Assembly: GCA_046329555.1 (NCBI GenBank)
Contig: JAXLUK010000004.1
Location: 248,001 to 312,000, forward strand
DNA from: UBA1941 sp046329555
GTDB taxonomy: Bacteria; Bacteroidota; Bacteroidia; Chitinophagales; LD1
Direction: 5' to 3'
DNA: 64,000 bases
A program made the translations under genes and the position numbers. Positions 43,084-51,505 of the stretch are shown one piece after another. How positions within the stretch are numbered: position 1 is the stretch's first letter; each line of letters starts with the position of its first letter. The notes under the pieces are model-generated. The model made no database searches and had not been told where the DNA came from. It saw only the letters and a program-made list of their open reading frames with translations.

Positions 43084-43347
43084 CTATTTTTTAGTTGCGA
43101 TGTCATAAATCAAAGTAGTACCTCCATAGAGTAGCACGGCCGCTCCAACACCCCATCCAACAGGATTTGGAATCACACTTAAACTAACCAAAGCAGTTGC
43201 GCCAAGACCAGCGACACCCACCGTAGCATCAACAACATCGCGATTGGAAAACACCAAAGACATTCCTCCCGCCTGATATTGATCTGATACGTTGACTGCC
43301 GCTATTGACTTAATTACTACAGAGCCCGCGAAGCCCCCCCATTTTTG
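43084..43347 (-). pseudogene. C-terminal remnant of an RHS-type / polymorphic toxin protein
   Basis: Reading the minus strand back from the TAG at 43084-43086 gives an open frame of 87 codons to a stop at 43348-43350. The sequence runs WGGFAGSVVIKSIAAVNV, then an ATG at 43263 and MSLVFSNRDVVDATVG, and ends ALVSLSVIPNPVGWGVGAAV-LLYGGTTLIYDIATKK. The VxNPVGWxxGxxxxxYxxxxxIYD pattern is typical of the C-terminal end of RHS-repeat-associated proteins. No RHS repeats or upstream part remain, so I treat it as a fragment; a 59-residue peptide from 43263 could still be translated. Confidence 0.5.
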
Positions 43348-43482
43348 TCAACAGTCTCTAATCACAATGAGCACTCCTAATATAACCCAAAATCCAATCG
43401 GACTCTAATTATAGAACCAGGTAGACTACCCAATTCGAAAAGCTACTTTACGGGATGTTTAATTTGCCAATAATAAGCAAAC

Positions 43483-43517
43483 AAAAAAAGCGATTAAGAC
43501 TTTCATCTTAATCGCTT
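43483..43517 (-). terminator. Rho-independent terminator of tRNA-Val
   Basis: On the minus strand a 12-bp stem AAGCGATTAAGA / TCTTAATCGCTT (43506-43517 with 43488-43499) is followed by a run of T (43483-43489). It lies 7 bases after the tRNA 3' end. Confidence 0.88.
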
Positions 43518-43524
43518 CATTTCG

Positions 43525-43599
43525 TAGGAGTTGAGGGGTTCGAACCCCCGACCCTCTGCTTGTAAGGCAGATGCTCTGAACCAGCTGAGCTAAACTCCT
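43525..43599 (-). tRNA. tRNA-Val (anticodon TAC)
   Basis: 75-base cloverleaf on the minus strand. Acceptor stem AGGAGTT / AACTCCT with discriminator A; D arm TAGCTCAGCTGGTTCAGAGC; anticodon arm TCTGC-CTTACAA-GCAGA giving anticodon TAC (reads GTA); T arm with GGGTTCGAACCCC. CCA is not encoded. Followed by a terminator; next to a remnant RHS locus. Confidence 0.95.
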
Positions 43600-43651
43600 G
43601 TTCCCGTTTGGGACGGCAAATGTAATCGGTTATTTCAAAATTCCAAAAAAA

Positions 43652-44782
43652 TTAACCGGGCTTCTTCGCGTTTTTTTGCTTTTTCAAGCGGAACAAATAC
43701 CGTACGGTGGCACCAGCATAGGGATAATAGTGTTTTGGGTTAACCACCCGCATCCGGGTTGTGTAATTGAACTCATTAAATGGAATGGCTACCTGGAAAC
43801 AGGCGTTGATATCCAGGTTTTTTATCCGCCAATCAGCTACCAGCCCGGGCTCTACATTCAACAAGCCAAAAAATCGATCGTACGAAGGCAGCGGAATGGA
43901 ATCCACCGCAATGTTCTTATTTAAGAGTTGAGAGGATACGTTGCGCAAAACCGAAAGGGCGTTATCATTTCCAAACAACAAATTAATTTGAGGTGTAACC
44001 ATAAAAACTGATGCACCCAAAATGTGATAGAACTGAAAATCGTGCTTCACGTTTAAAAACAAGGCGGTGGCGTTGCGGTTGTTTTGGAGATAGGCATTCG
44101 CAATCAACTGCTTCAACGGCCGGTTCGGAATTCTAACTTGCCGCACCGAGCTCCAGCTTTCCTGCACACCAAAACCTACTGAAACATAAGACCAGAAATC
44201 AAAGGCGTTGTAAAGGGTAAAACTGTTATCTAAGATCGACCGGTAAAATTTTGGCGAATACAAATTGAAATAATGCGAATACGCTGCGTTAATGGTCCAC
44301 TTCCTGAAAAATATTTTATAGAAACCGATGGCAGGCGACACCGAAGGTACCGGTGCGGCCTGACTAATTGATTTATCAGTATAAAACCCTAAGCCCAGGG
44401 TGGCATACAAACCAATTCGGTGGTAAAAAAGCACCGATGGCGCAAAAGTTACTCCCGTGATACCCGTGGCTCTGCCGCTCGACAACACCCTGCTGGTAAA
44501 ATCCAATCCTATCTCGAAATGGGTGGATCGATCCATGGCCGCCACTGTGGTATCGATTTTACGGTATCGCTTCTTGAACCACAGCGCACTTCGGATTTCT
44601 TTAACCTCGCGATCGAAGGAATCGCGGTACTCTTGCAGTAAATCCAGATCTTGCTGAGATAAACCGCTTAAAAAGCTACCCCTTGTTTTTAGTGAATCAG
44701 CAGGTGTTCCGGCCTCTGCTGCGGTGGTTGAAAGCAACCATCCCGCCAAAAAAATGAGGAAAATGTAGAAGCGCCTGAACAT
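43652..44782 (-). CDS. Uncharacterised outer-membrane-type protein (second of a pair)
   Basis: 376 residues from ATG 44782, which overlaps the previous stop (TAATG). Signal peptide MFRRFYIFLIFLAGWLLSTTAAEAG. After ~60 residues with basic/acidic helix (LQEYRDSFDREVKEIRSALWFKKRYRKID) come many amphipathic strands (FEIGLDFTSRVLSSG; LFYHRIGLYATLGLGFYTD; YAGATVRYLFRL), consistent with an outer-membrane barrel of ~10-14 strands. Not recognised further. Same operon as the gene at 44782-45537; the two probably act together. Confidence 0.65.
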   Translation of the reverse strand: MFRRFYIFLIFLAGWLLSTTAAEAGTPADSLKTRGSFLSGLSQQDLDLLQEYRDSFDREVKEIRSALWFKKRYRKIDTTVAAMDRSTHFEIGLDFTSRVLSSGRATGITGVTFAPSVLFYHRIGLYATLGLGFYTDKSISQAAPVPSVSPAIGFYKIFFRKWTINAAYSHYFNLYSPKFYRSILDNSFTLYNAFDFWSYVSVGFGVQESWSSVRQVRIPNRPLKQLIANAYLQNNRNATALFLNVKHDFQFYHILGASVFMVTPQINLLFGNDNALSVLRNVSSQLLNKNIAVDSIPLPSYDRFFGLLNVEPGLVADWRIKNLDINACFQVAIPFNEFNYTTRMRVVNPKHYYPYAGATVRYLFRLKKQKNAKKPG

Positions 44783-45537
44783 TACCAACGCTTACCCAGG
44801 TGGATGCCCAGATAAAATCCAAACATGAAAAACTGATTGGCATTATCATCTACCATAATGGGTACCTTTTTGTAATACAAATCCGCCTGAATACCGGCTT
44901 CTATCGCCTTCACAAACGCATCGCGTGAACCCCAGTCAAAATTCAATCCTGCCTTCAAATGCCCGCCAACAATTGGTTTCATCTCGCCTATTCCCTTATA
45001 AAAAGGCGCAGCTTCAATGATTCGCGTTTTATTCAAAAACACATCTTTATTGGCTTCGCTGTATTTCTCCGCCTTGCCATCCGGCACATCGGGATAATCC
45101 AACACCAGGTAGTAAGGTTTCAGCAAACCCAGTGAAACACCACCAAAAGCTACCCAGCTCAGTCGCACGCCATTGCGCGCTGCTTTATCGGCTATGGCAC
45201 TTTCAAATCCGTAGCTAAATCGGATGATATGAAATCGATTTTGCAAGCCAAAGCGATAGGATCTGCCGCTTTGCAGAAACGATTTGGTGAGCTTCTCGCG
45301 GTAATCAATATTGTATTGGTATTCTGCCTGTAGCAGATGCGTACGGTAGATGTTCTTAATCCATCCAAATTCTGCGTACAACGAAAACCCGCTGGTTTGA
45401 ATTTTCAATCCACCGGAAGCTTCCTTAGTAAACTGGTAATCTTTCTGAGCAGCCAGTTTCGGATTTTCACGTTCATCCTGCGCCTGTACACAGCACACCT
45501 GGAAAAACATCAACCCAAACCATAACAACCGCTTCAT
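44782..45537 (-). CDS. Uncharacterised outer-membrane-type protein (first of a pair)
   Basis: 251 residues from ATG 45537 (MKRLLWFGLMFFQVCCVQAQ signal; the ATG 36 bases upstream adds an unconserved leader). The body has alternating strands (GFSLYAEFGWIKNIYRTHLLQAEYQYNID; YRFGLQNRFHIIRFSYGF; FFMFGFYLGIHLGKRW). The C-terminal aromatic residue fits a barrel inserted by Bam. Function unknown. Translationally coupled to the following gene. Divergent from osmC, 65 bp between the starts. Confidence 0.65.
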   Translation of the reverse strand: MKRLLWFGLMFFQVCCVQAQDERENPKLAAQKDYQFTKEASGGLKIQTSGFSLYAEFGWIKNIYRTHLLQAEYQYNIDYREKLTKSFLQSGRSYRFGLQNRFHIIRFSYGFESAIADKAARNGVRLSWVAFGGVSLGLLKPYYLVLDYPDVPDGKAEKYSEANKDVFLNKTRIIEAAPFYKGIGEMKPIVGGHLKAGLNFDWGSRDAFVKAIEAGIQADLYYKKVPIMVDDNANQFFMFGFYLGIHLGKRW

Positions 45538-45590
45538 TGATTCAATATTAAATGAAATTGTGTTCAGATACAACCTTGTTTATCCTGTTG

Positions 45591-45598
45591 TATATTCA
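45591..45598 (+). promoter_or_regulatory. -7-like box (TATATTCA), 4 bases before the osmC-like ATG
   Basis: TATATTCA has two mismatches to TAnnTTTG and stands four bases before ATG 45603. Confidence 0.35.
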
Positions 45599-45602
45599 CA
45601 TC

Positions 45603-46004
45603 ATGACTGCAACCATAGTTTATGAAGGACAATTGCGTACCCGCTGTACGCACGTAGAATCTGGCAACGCCATTATTACCGATGCCCCACGTGACAATCA
45701 GGGCAATGGCGCGGCCTTCTCACCCACCGATTTAACGGCCACCAGTTTGGCTGCATGTATGTTAACCACCATGGCCATCAAAGCCAAAAGCATGGATCTC
45801 GCTTTTGCATCTGCCGAGGCTTCAGTGAAGAAAATTATGGCTGCTGACCCACGACGCATTGCGGCTATCGAAGTACAAATTACGTTGCCTGCATCATGGG
45901 ATGAGAAATTGCGCACCATTATGGAACGCGTCGCGCGCCATTGTCCGGTTGGGTTATCGCTTCACCCCGATGTAGACCAACGCATTTCCTTCTTATACAA
46001 ATAA
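45603..46004 (+). CDS. OsmC family protein
   Basis: 133 residues from ATG 45603 (MTATIVYEGQLRTRCTHVESG; an upstream ATG at 45552 would precede the -7-like box). OsmC/Ohr features: FSPTDLTATSLAACMLTTMAIKA carries the family cysteine, and RHCPVGLSLHPDV the second one. These two cysteines form the peroxidase site in OsmC/Ohr enzymes, reducing organic hydroperoxides. Some family members instead lack peroxidase activity. A bidirectional terminator follows. Confidence 0.85.
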   Translation: MTATIVYEGQLRTRCTHVESGNAIITDAPRDNQGNGAAFSPTDLTATSLAACMLTTMAIKAKSMDLAFASAEASVKKIMAADPRRIAAIEVQITLPASWDEKLRTIMERVARHCPVGLSLHPDVDQRISFLYK

Positions 46005-46006
46005 AA

Positions 46007-46030
46007 AAAGCGAAGGATGAGCTTCGCTTT
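46007..46030 (+). terminator. Bidirectional terminator between osmC-like and anti-sigma-like genes
   Basis: Stem AAAGCGAAG / CTTCGCTTT (46007-46015 with 46022-46030), 6-base loop. An A-run on the left (46003-46009) gives a U-tract for the minus-strand gene and ATT on the right a weaker one for the plus strand. Confidence 0.8.
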
Positions 46031-46054
46031 ATTCCGTCTTAACTGGGTTTAGTC

Positions 46055-46792
46055 TTAAAAACGGTAAGGCATTTGATACTTGATATCGGGTTGGTGGTCA
46101 TATTTTTTACCTAAAACCACCACGGTGTTACCCTTATTCTTTTGCTTTTTAGTTTTTCCTGTTGCCGGATGCAGCACCGTAATTTCGTCGTTCAGCGATT
46201 TATTCGGACTCAGAAAATTCAAGGCATACATAGGGATATTAGTCATTTCAACTTCTACGTGCTGATCACCGAGTTGTGGTTCAACTTCAGCAGTTAACTC
46301 TTGTGTGGCTGGCTGGGCCGATTCTTCAACTGCCACAGTTGTTGATGCTTCAGCATCGCGTACAGGATTTACCACTTCCATCGGCTTTGATACGGCCTGG
46401 TTCAACCTGGCGGCCTTAAATGCAGTTTGTTGCGCTGGTTCAACAGCAACCACCGGGTTAGTAGCGGATAGCGTGGTGTTTGTTACCGGCGCCGAATTAA
46501 TCTGGGTTGGTTGCGCTTGCCTAACGGCCACCTGAGTTTCGGCTGTTGGTGCATTAGCATGGTAACCTAAACCGATGATTAACGCCACGGAAGCGGCAAC
46601 GGCCCAAGGGCGCCATGAGCGCACCGCAGCAGGTGACGAAACTGCAACTGTTGAAACGGGATCTTGTTCGAGTTCCATCGAAATACGATTCCACAGCGCA
46701 TTGGGTACCGGCGGCTGGTATTCGGCAAACTGCTCGCGAACCGCAGCATCAAACCGCGCTTCTTTCTTTTCCATATCGTAAACTTCTTCCAT
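46055..46792 (-). CDS. Anti-sigma-factor-like membrane protein
   Basis: 245 residues from ATG 46792, 2 bases after the sigma-factor stop. Cytoplasmic N-terminus FDAAVREQFAEYQPPVPNALWNRIS is the form seen in Bacteroidota proteins paired with ECF sigma factors. One transmembrane helix (PWAVAASVALIIGLGY, ~70-90) follows, then a long Thr/Ala/Val-rich periplasmic part and a Lys-rich segment (KTKKQKNKG). I infer it holds the upstream sigma factor at the membrane until a signal arrives; no zinc-binding motif is present. Confidence 0.7.
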   Translation of the reverse strand: MEEVYDMEKKEARFDAAVREQFAEYQPPVPNALWNRISMELEQDPVSTVAVSSPAAVRSWRPWAVAASVALIIGLGYHANAPTAETQVAVRQAQPTQINSAPVTNTTLSATNPVVAVEPAQQTAFKAARLNQAVSKPMEVVNPVRDAEASTTVAVEESAQPATQELTAEVEPQLGDQHVEVEMTNIPMYALNFLSPNKSLNDEITVLHPATGKTKKQKNKGNTVVVLGKKYDHQPDIKYQMPYRF

Positions 46793-46794
46793 AG

Positions 46795-47391
46795 TCAAAG
46801 TCCTTCTGTTTTGTTATCGGTATTTGGGGCGAAGTTGATGTTGGGCATCATCTCCATTACTTTTTTCTGCAACAGATATCTTGCCCGGGCCAATTGGGAT
46901 TTTGAGGTGCCCTCTGAAATTCCCAGTTGCTCCCCAATTTCTTTATGCGAATATCCTTCTATCACATACAAATTGAATATGGTTCTATACCCGGTTGAAA
47001 GCGATTGTATCATTTTCACTACGTCTTCTTTCATCAACTTGCTCAATGCATTGTCATCATAGTATTCGTACTGCAAGCTTTGCGTATCCTGAACCACATG
47101 CATTTGCGCTTTTTTCCGATAGTGCTCAATGGCGGTATTCACAAAAATCCGGCGTACCCATCCTTCAAAAGAACCATCTCCGCGGTATTTATCAATATGC
47201 CGGAACACTTTGATAAAACCTTCCTGCAGCAGGTCTTCCGCAGCGGCGTATTCATTGGCGTAACGCATACAAACACCAAACATTTTCTGCGATAAGGCCG
47301 CATACAGCATCTCCTGAAATCTCCGCTCGCCCCGCTGGCAGCCGGCTATAATTTCAGGTTCTGAAAACGAACCACTGGTTACAAGAGCCAT
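46795..47391 (-). CDS. ECF-type RNA polymerase sigma-70 factor
   Basis: 198 residues. Region 2 (CMRYANEYAAAEDLLQEGFIKVFRHIDKYRGDGSFEGWVRRIFVNTAIEHYRKK, near ~35-90) and region 4 (LSTGYRTIFNLYVIEGYSHKEIGEQLGISEGTSKSQLARARYLLQKKV) are complete with no region 3. It is followed at once by the anti-sigma-like gene. A TAACTTCA box (47404-47411, minus) lies 12 bases before its ATG. Targets unknown. Confidence 0.92.
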   Translation of the reverse strand: MALVTSGSFSEPEIIAGCQRGERRFQEMLYAALSQKMFGVCMRYANEYAAAEDLLQEGFIKVFRHIDKYRGDGSFEGWVRRIFVNTAIEHYRKKAQMHVVQDTQSLQYEYYDDNALSKLMKEDVVKMIQSLSTGYRTIFNLYVIEGYSHKEIGEQLGISEGTSKSQLARARYLLQKKVMEMMPNINFAPNTDNKTEGL

Positions 47392-47427
47392 AGTCTAGTT
47401 TTTTGAAGTTACGAAATTTCGGAAACT

Positions 47428-48003
47428 TCAGGCTTTTCTCAGGTTGGCAAGAAACAAATCAAACGCCTTTTTACGGTGACTGAACTGATTCTTGTCTTCA
47501 AGACGCATCTCCCCAAAGGAAAGGTTGCATCCCGCAGGCTGAAAAATTGGATCATATCCAAAACCCTGATTCCCACGAGGCGCTTCAAGAATAGTTCCTT
47601 CACAAACGCCCGTATAATAAACGACATCAGGCCCTGAAAAGTGTGCAATCACGGTTCTGAAACGCGCCGTGCGCTGTGCCACGCCAGCCATTTCATGAAG
47701 CACTTTCGCCATATTTCGAGCCGGATCAGATGGCTCGCCAGCATATCTTGCACTAAACACGCCAGGCGCACCATGCAGCGCATCAATTTCTAAGCCCGTA
47801 TCCTCTGCAAAACACGGCAATCCTAGCCGTTGAAAAAGAAACTGCGCCTTCAGCCGGGCGTTCCCTTCCAAGGTCAATTCCGTCTCCGGAATGTCATCGT
47901 AAAAGTGGAGATCAGCCAGACTCACTAATTCGATTCCCCCGGGAAGTAACGATTTTATTTCGCGTACTTTATTGGCATTATGCGTGGCAAAAAGCAGTTT
48001 CAT
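47428..48003 (-). CDS. rdgB: XTP/dITP diphosphatase (RdgB/HAM1)
   Basis: 191 residues. Motifs FATHNANKVREIKSLLP, FAEDTGLEIDALHGAPGVFSARYAG, and GFGYDPIFQPAGCNLSFGEM place it in the HAM1 family. It hydrolyses non-canonical purine nucleoside triphosphates before they enter DNA. A TAGGTTCG box (48008-48015, minus) ends 4 bases before the ATG. Confidence 0.94.
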   Translation of the reverse strand: MKLLFATHNANKVREIKSLLPGGIELVSLADLHFYDDIPETELTLEGNARLKAQFLFQRLGLPCFAEDTGLEIDALHGAPGVFSARYAGEPSDPARNMAKVLHEMAGVAQRTARFRTVIAHFSGPDVVYYTGVCEGTILEAPRGNQGFGYDPIFQPAGCNLSFGEMRLEDKNQFSHRKKAFDLFLANLRKA

Positions 48004-48007
48004 TTCC

Positions 48008-48015
48008 CGAACCTA
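48008..48015 (-). promoter_or_regulatory. -7-like box (TAGGTTCG) of rdgB, 4 bases before ATG
   Basis: One mismatch to TAnnTTTG, minus strand, four bases from ATG 48003. Confidence 0.45.
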
Positions 48016-48115
48016 ATCAAACCACTTGATTTTTAGTATGCAACCGGAATACCAGAAGGTGCGTCTAACACCCAAAAAACCGCCTTCCGAAGCACCGTTT
48101 CTACCTCAATAATCT

Positions 48116-48123
48116 TATTTTCG
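48116..48123 (+). promoter_or_regulatory. -7-like box (TATTTTCG) of rocD
   Basis: One mismatch to TAnnTTTG, 19 bases before ATG 48143; a longer leader than in the short-gap class. Confidence 0.4.
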
Positions 48124-48142
48124 CACCGCAAAAATTACGTTT

Positions 48143-49369
48143 ATGACAGAAACGGCTTTATCCCGCGCAGCGCACTTGATGGAATTGGAAGAGCGTTATG
48201 GCGCTCATAATTATCACCCCCTACCGGTGGTTCTGGACCGCGGGCGCGGTGTTCATGTATGGGATGTAGATGGAAAAGTTTACTACGATTTTCTTTCAGC
48301 CTATTCTGCAGTAAATCAGGGGCATTGCCATCCGCTTATCATTGATACGTTAAAAAAGCAAGCTGAAAAACTGACCCTAACATCCCGTGCATTCTACAAT
48401 TCAGTACTGGGCGAGTACGAAAAATTTATGCACGAATACTTCGGTTACGACAAAGTATTACCGATGAATACGGGTGTAGAAGCCGTAGAAACGGCCATCA
48501 AACTGGCCCGGCGCTGGGGTTATGCTTCGAAAGGCATTGCCGATGGTAAGGCTAAAGTAATTTTTGCCGAAGGTAATTTTCACGGAAGAACCGTATCTGC
48601 CATTTCAGCATCCAGTGATCCTTCAAGCTATGCCGGATTCGGACCTTATGTTCCGGGCTTCGTTAAAGTTCCCTATAACGACCTTTCTGCTTTAGCAAAA
48701 GCCCTGGAAGACAAAGACGTCTGCGCCTTCATCGTTGAACCCATTCAGGGCGAAGCAGGTGTTTTTGTGCCCGATGATTTCTATTTGGCCAAGGCAGCCG
48801 AGTTATGTAAAATGGCTAATGTACTGTTTGTTGCCGATGAGGTTCAAACAGGCATCGCACGCACTGGCAAAATGTTGTGCTGTGATCATGAAGATGTTCG
48901 TCCGGATATGGTCATTCTTGGAAAGGCTCTTAGTGGCGGCGTACTGCCGGTTTCGGCGGTGTTGGCCGATGACGCCATCATGATGAACATCAAACCCGGT
49001 GAACACGGTTCTACCTACGGCGGTAATCCGCTGGCGTGTAAAGTAGCCATGAGCGCACTGCAGGTAGTGAAGGAAGAAAATCTGGTAGATAATGCCGAAA
49101 TGCTGGGAAAATACTTCCGGAAAGAACTTTCAAAGATTAACCATCCATTGATTAAGCTAATCCGCGGTAAAGGACTATTGAATGCGATAGTATTGAATAC
49201 GGATGATGAACACATGGGCTGGAACTTGTGCCTTAAAATGGCTGAAAACGGATTGTTGGCGAAGCCTACACACCACTACATTATCCGTCTGGCGCCGCCG
49301 TTGGTGATAACCAAGGCCCAAATTGATGAATGCGTAGCCATCATCAGAAAGAGCCTGGAAGCGATGTAA
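48143..49369 (+). CDS. rocD: Ornithine--oxo-acid aminotransferase
   Basis: 408 residues. Class III aminotransferase with YGAHNYHPLPVVL, the RocD-typical AFYNSVLGEYEKF and MNTGVEAVETAIKLARRWGY, EPIQGEAGV, ADEVQTGIARTGK and PLP Lys261 in LGKALSGGVLPVSAVL. It converts ornithine and 2-oxoglutarate to glutamate semialdehyde and glutamate. nth follows after 40 bp; no arginine-pathway genes are adjacent. Confidence 0.92.
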   Translation: MTETALSRAAHLMELEERYGAHNYHPLPVVLDRGRGVHVWDVDGKVYYDFLSAYSAVNQGHCHPLIIDTLKKQAEKLTLTSRAFYNSVLGEYEKFMHEYFGYDKVLPMNTGVEAVETAIKLARRWGYASKGIADGKAKVIFAEGNFHGRTVSAISASSDPSSYAGFGPYVPGFVKVPYNDLSALAKALEDKDVCAFIVEPIQGEAGVFVPDDFYLAKAAELCKMANVLFVADEVQTGIARTGKMLCCDHEDVRPDMVILGKALSGGVLPVSAVLADDAIMMNIKPGEHGSTYGGNPLACKVAMSALQVVKEENLVDNAEMLGKYFRKELSKINHPLIKLIRGKGLLNAIVLNTDDEHMGWNLCLKMAENGLLAKPTHHYIIRLAPPLVITKAQIDECVAIIRKSLEAM

Positions 49370-49409
49370 ATCATCTTTTCTGTATGCTATAGTTTGTGCA
49401 TCATTGCGC

Positions 49410-50030
49410 ATGAAGAAGCAGGAACGCGCTGATTTTGTAGTTGCAAAACTTCAGAAAATGTACCCCCATCCGGCAATTCCGCTGGATCATGAAGATGCCT
49501 ATACCTTGCTGATTGCCGTATTGCTTTCTGCGCAGTGCACCGATGTACGGGTTAATCAGGTTACCCCTTCCCTGTTTGCCTTGGCCAAAACGCCCAAAGC
49601 CATGATGCGCCTCAGCGTTGATCAGATTCAGGAGATTATCAGACCATGCGGCTTATCTCCTTTTAAATCAAAAGCGATTGCCGGATTATCTCAAATTCTG
49701 GTAGAACAATACAACGGACAAGTACCCGATACTTTTGAAGCGCTGGAAGCGCTTCCGGGTGTAGGACACAAAACGGCCAGCGTTGTGATGAGCCAGGCCT
49801 TTGGCGTACCTGCCTTTCCCGTAGACACACACATTCACCGGCTGATGACCAGATGGAAACTCACCAATGGAAAATCGGTGGAACAAACCGAAGCTGATGC
49901 CAAGCGCCTTTTCCCGGAATCACTTTGGAACACCTTACATCTTCAAATCATCTATTTTGGTCGCGAATATTGCAAAGCGCGCGGCCACGTAGTGGCAGAT
50001 TGTCCGATTTGCAGTGTGATAACACCATGA
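49410..50030 (+). CDS. nth: Endonuclease III (Nth) with an incomplete iron-sulfur motif
   Basis: 206 residues from ATG 49410. The helix-hairpin-helix LPGVGHKTASVV carries the catalytic Lys121, and Asp139 lies in FPVDTHIHRL. The usual C-terminal [4Fe-4S] site has four Cys (C-x6-C-x2-C-x5-C); here only Cys188, Cys198 and Cys201 are present, the first spacing is nine, and the protein ends with SVITP, so the fourth ligand is missing. It removes oxidised pyrimidines and cuts at abasic sites. Its stop overlaps the next gene by 4 bp (ATGA). Confidence 0.88.
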   Translation: MKKQERADFVVAKLQKMYPHPAIPLDHEDAYTLLIAVLLSAQCTDVRVNQVTPSLFALAKTPKAMMRLSVDQIQEIIRPCGLSPFKSKAIAGLSQILVEQYNGQVPDTFEALEALPGVGHKTASVVMSQAFGVPAFPVDTHIHRLMTRWKLTNGKSVEQTEADAKRLFPESLWNTLHLQIIYFGREYCKARGHVVADCPICSVITP

Positions 50031-51505
50031 AGCGATCGCTAGTATGGCTGCTTTTCGTGCTTTCGGTTTTTACCGTTTGGCAGGGTGCGGTGATTACAGC
50101 CGATCCCGATATGCGCTTTGAAATCGGGCGCGGTCCGCTTACTGATGAGGGTTGGCACAGTTATCAACTTCGAAATTACTTGAATGGTCACGGGATGGAT
50201 TCGCGGGTTACTGATTCGTTCTTGAAAGAGCCCGGCTTCAATGCCTTTCTGTTTCCGTGGCTACTGCTCAATGAATCACCTTTGTTGCAACGATTCGCCG
50301 TTTTAGCGCTAATCCTCTTTTCCGTCCTGTTAATGGCTGGAAATAAAGGACAGCGCTTGTTTCTGGCCATATTCGTGATACTCGGTTTAATGCACCCGGT
50401 TTTGTTTCAATATGCGCACTACAGCATGGCGGAAATGCCCGTTGCCGTGCTGCTATTATTAGGTATATGGTGTTTTTGTACGCATTGGGAATCCGGAAAT
50501 CAACGCATGCTTGTTGCTGGATCCGCGGCCTTCTTTGGCGCCTTCCTGATGAAATTGCAGTATGCCCCGGAATTAATGCTGGTGCCGCTTTACGGAATAA
50601 TTTATGCCGTTCAAAAAAGGCAATGGAGGCACTTTAGGACCGTTATCAGTAGCCTGGCCGTTTTCATAGCGATTTACGCGGCTTTTTGGTGGTTACCTCA
50701 TCGGGAAGATTTTTCTTACTTCATACAACTATGGACGAAAGACCAGTTTCTCAATACCGCTGATACCTGGGAGCGCGTCCGGTATTACTATCGTGAGTGG
50801 CTGGCACATGCCAGCTTTTGGCGCGGTTATTTTGAGGTTTTCTGCGTGGCACTAACCATTGGCTTATTTTTCTTGTTTCGAAAAGAATCCGGAACGTGGT
50901 TTCGGTTGCTATTCCTGTTTTCACTAGCCGTCATCATTTTGCAATGCCGTGTCTTCGTAACCGGATACGTTCCCTTGCGCTACCTCGTGAGTATGCTCTT
51001 TTTTGGCCTTGCATTGATTTCAGCAACTTTGGCCAACGCCTACCAAATTGCCAAACTACATCGGTCATATACCATTTTTCTAATCGTATTGTTTGCCGGC
51101 AGTGTATGGATCATCTGGAAGAATTTGGACGAGAACATTTTCACCACACAACATCTTCAATGGCAGCAGTATGCCGCGCGGCAATATCTAAAGCAACATT
51201 TGCGGCCGGGCGAGCGGGTCCTGGGCAACTGGGCGCCTTCTCTTTGCAACGGACTGCAGCAAGAAGTTCGCACCATTTCCTATGATGTAGCGCCTTATCG
51301 TGAAACGCTGCTACACTTCAGACCCAGATTGATTATTGCGGAAACCGACGAAGCCGATAGCGATGGCGCCTTTCTGCGGAAAGGAATTTCACTTCAGTCT
51401 ATTGCAGACAGCAGTAAAACTTTTTCCATTGGCGGAAAAACATTGCGCTGTTATTGGCTGCATCCGGCTTCGTTTTCCTTAAATTCGTTTCATGAAAATG
51501 AATGA
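50027..51505 (+). CDS. Multi-pass membrane glycosyltransferase (GT39/GT-C type)
   Basis: 492 residues from ATG 50027, overlapping nth by ATGA. After the first helix an external loop carries TADPDMRFEIGRGPLTDEGWHSYQLRNYL, the acidic TDE(G)-type motif of GT-C / ArnT-like enzymes. About ten further hydrophobic segments follow, then a ~100-residue C-terminal periplasmic part. It would transfer a sugar from a polyprenyl-linked donor to a lipid, glycan or protein. Donor and acceptor unknown. Confidence 0.72.
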   Translation: MKRSLVWLLFVLSVFTVWQGAVITADPDMRFEIGRGPLTDEGWHSYQLRNYLNGHGMDSRVTDSFLKEPGFNAFLFPWLLLNESPLLQRFAVLALILFSVLLMAGNKGQRLFLAIFVILGLMHPVLFQYAHYSMAEMPVAVLLLLGIWCFCTHWESGNQRMLVAGSAAFFGAFLMKLQYAPELMLVPLYGIIYAVQKRQWRHFRTVISSLAVFIAIYAAFWWLPHREDFSYFIQLWTKDQFLNTADTWERVRYYYREWLAHASFWRGYFEVFCVALTIGLFFLFRKESGTWFRLLFLFSLAVIILQCRVFVTGYVPLRYLVSMLFFGLALISATLANAYQIAKLHRSYTIFLIVLFAGSVWIIWKNLDENIFTTQHLQWQQYAARQYLKQHLRPGERVLGNWAPSLCNGLQQEVRTISYDVAPYRETLLHFRPRLIIAETDEADSDGAFLRKGISLQSIADSSKTFSIGGKTLRCYWLHPASFSLNSFHENE

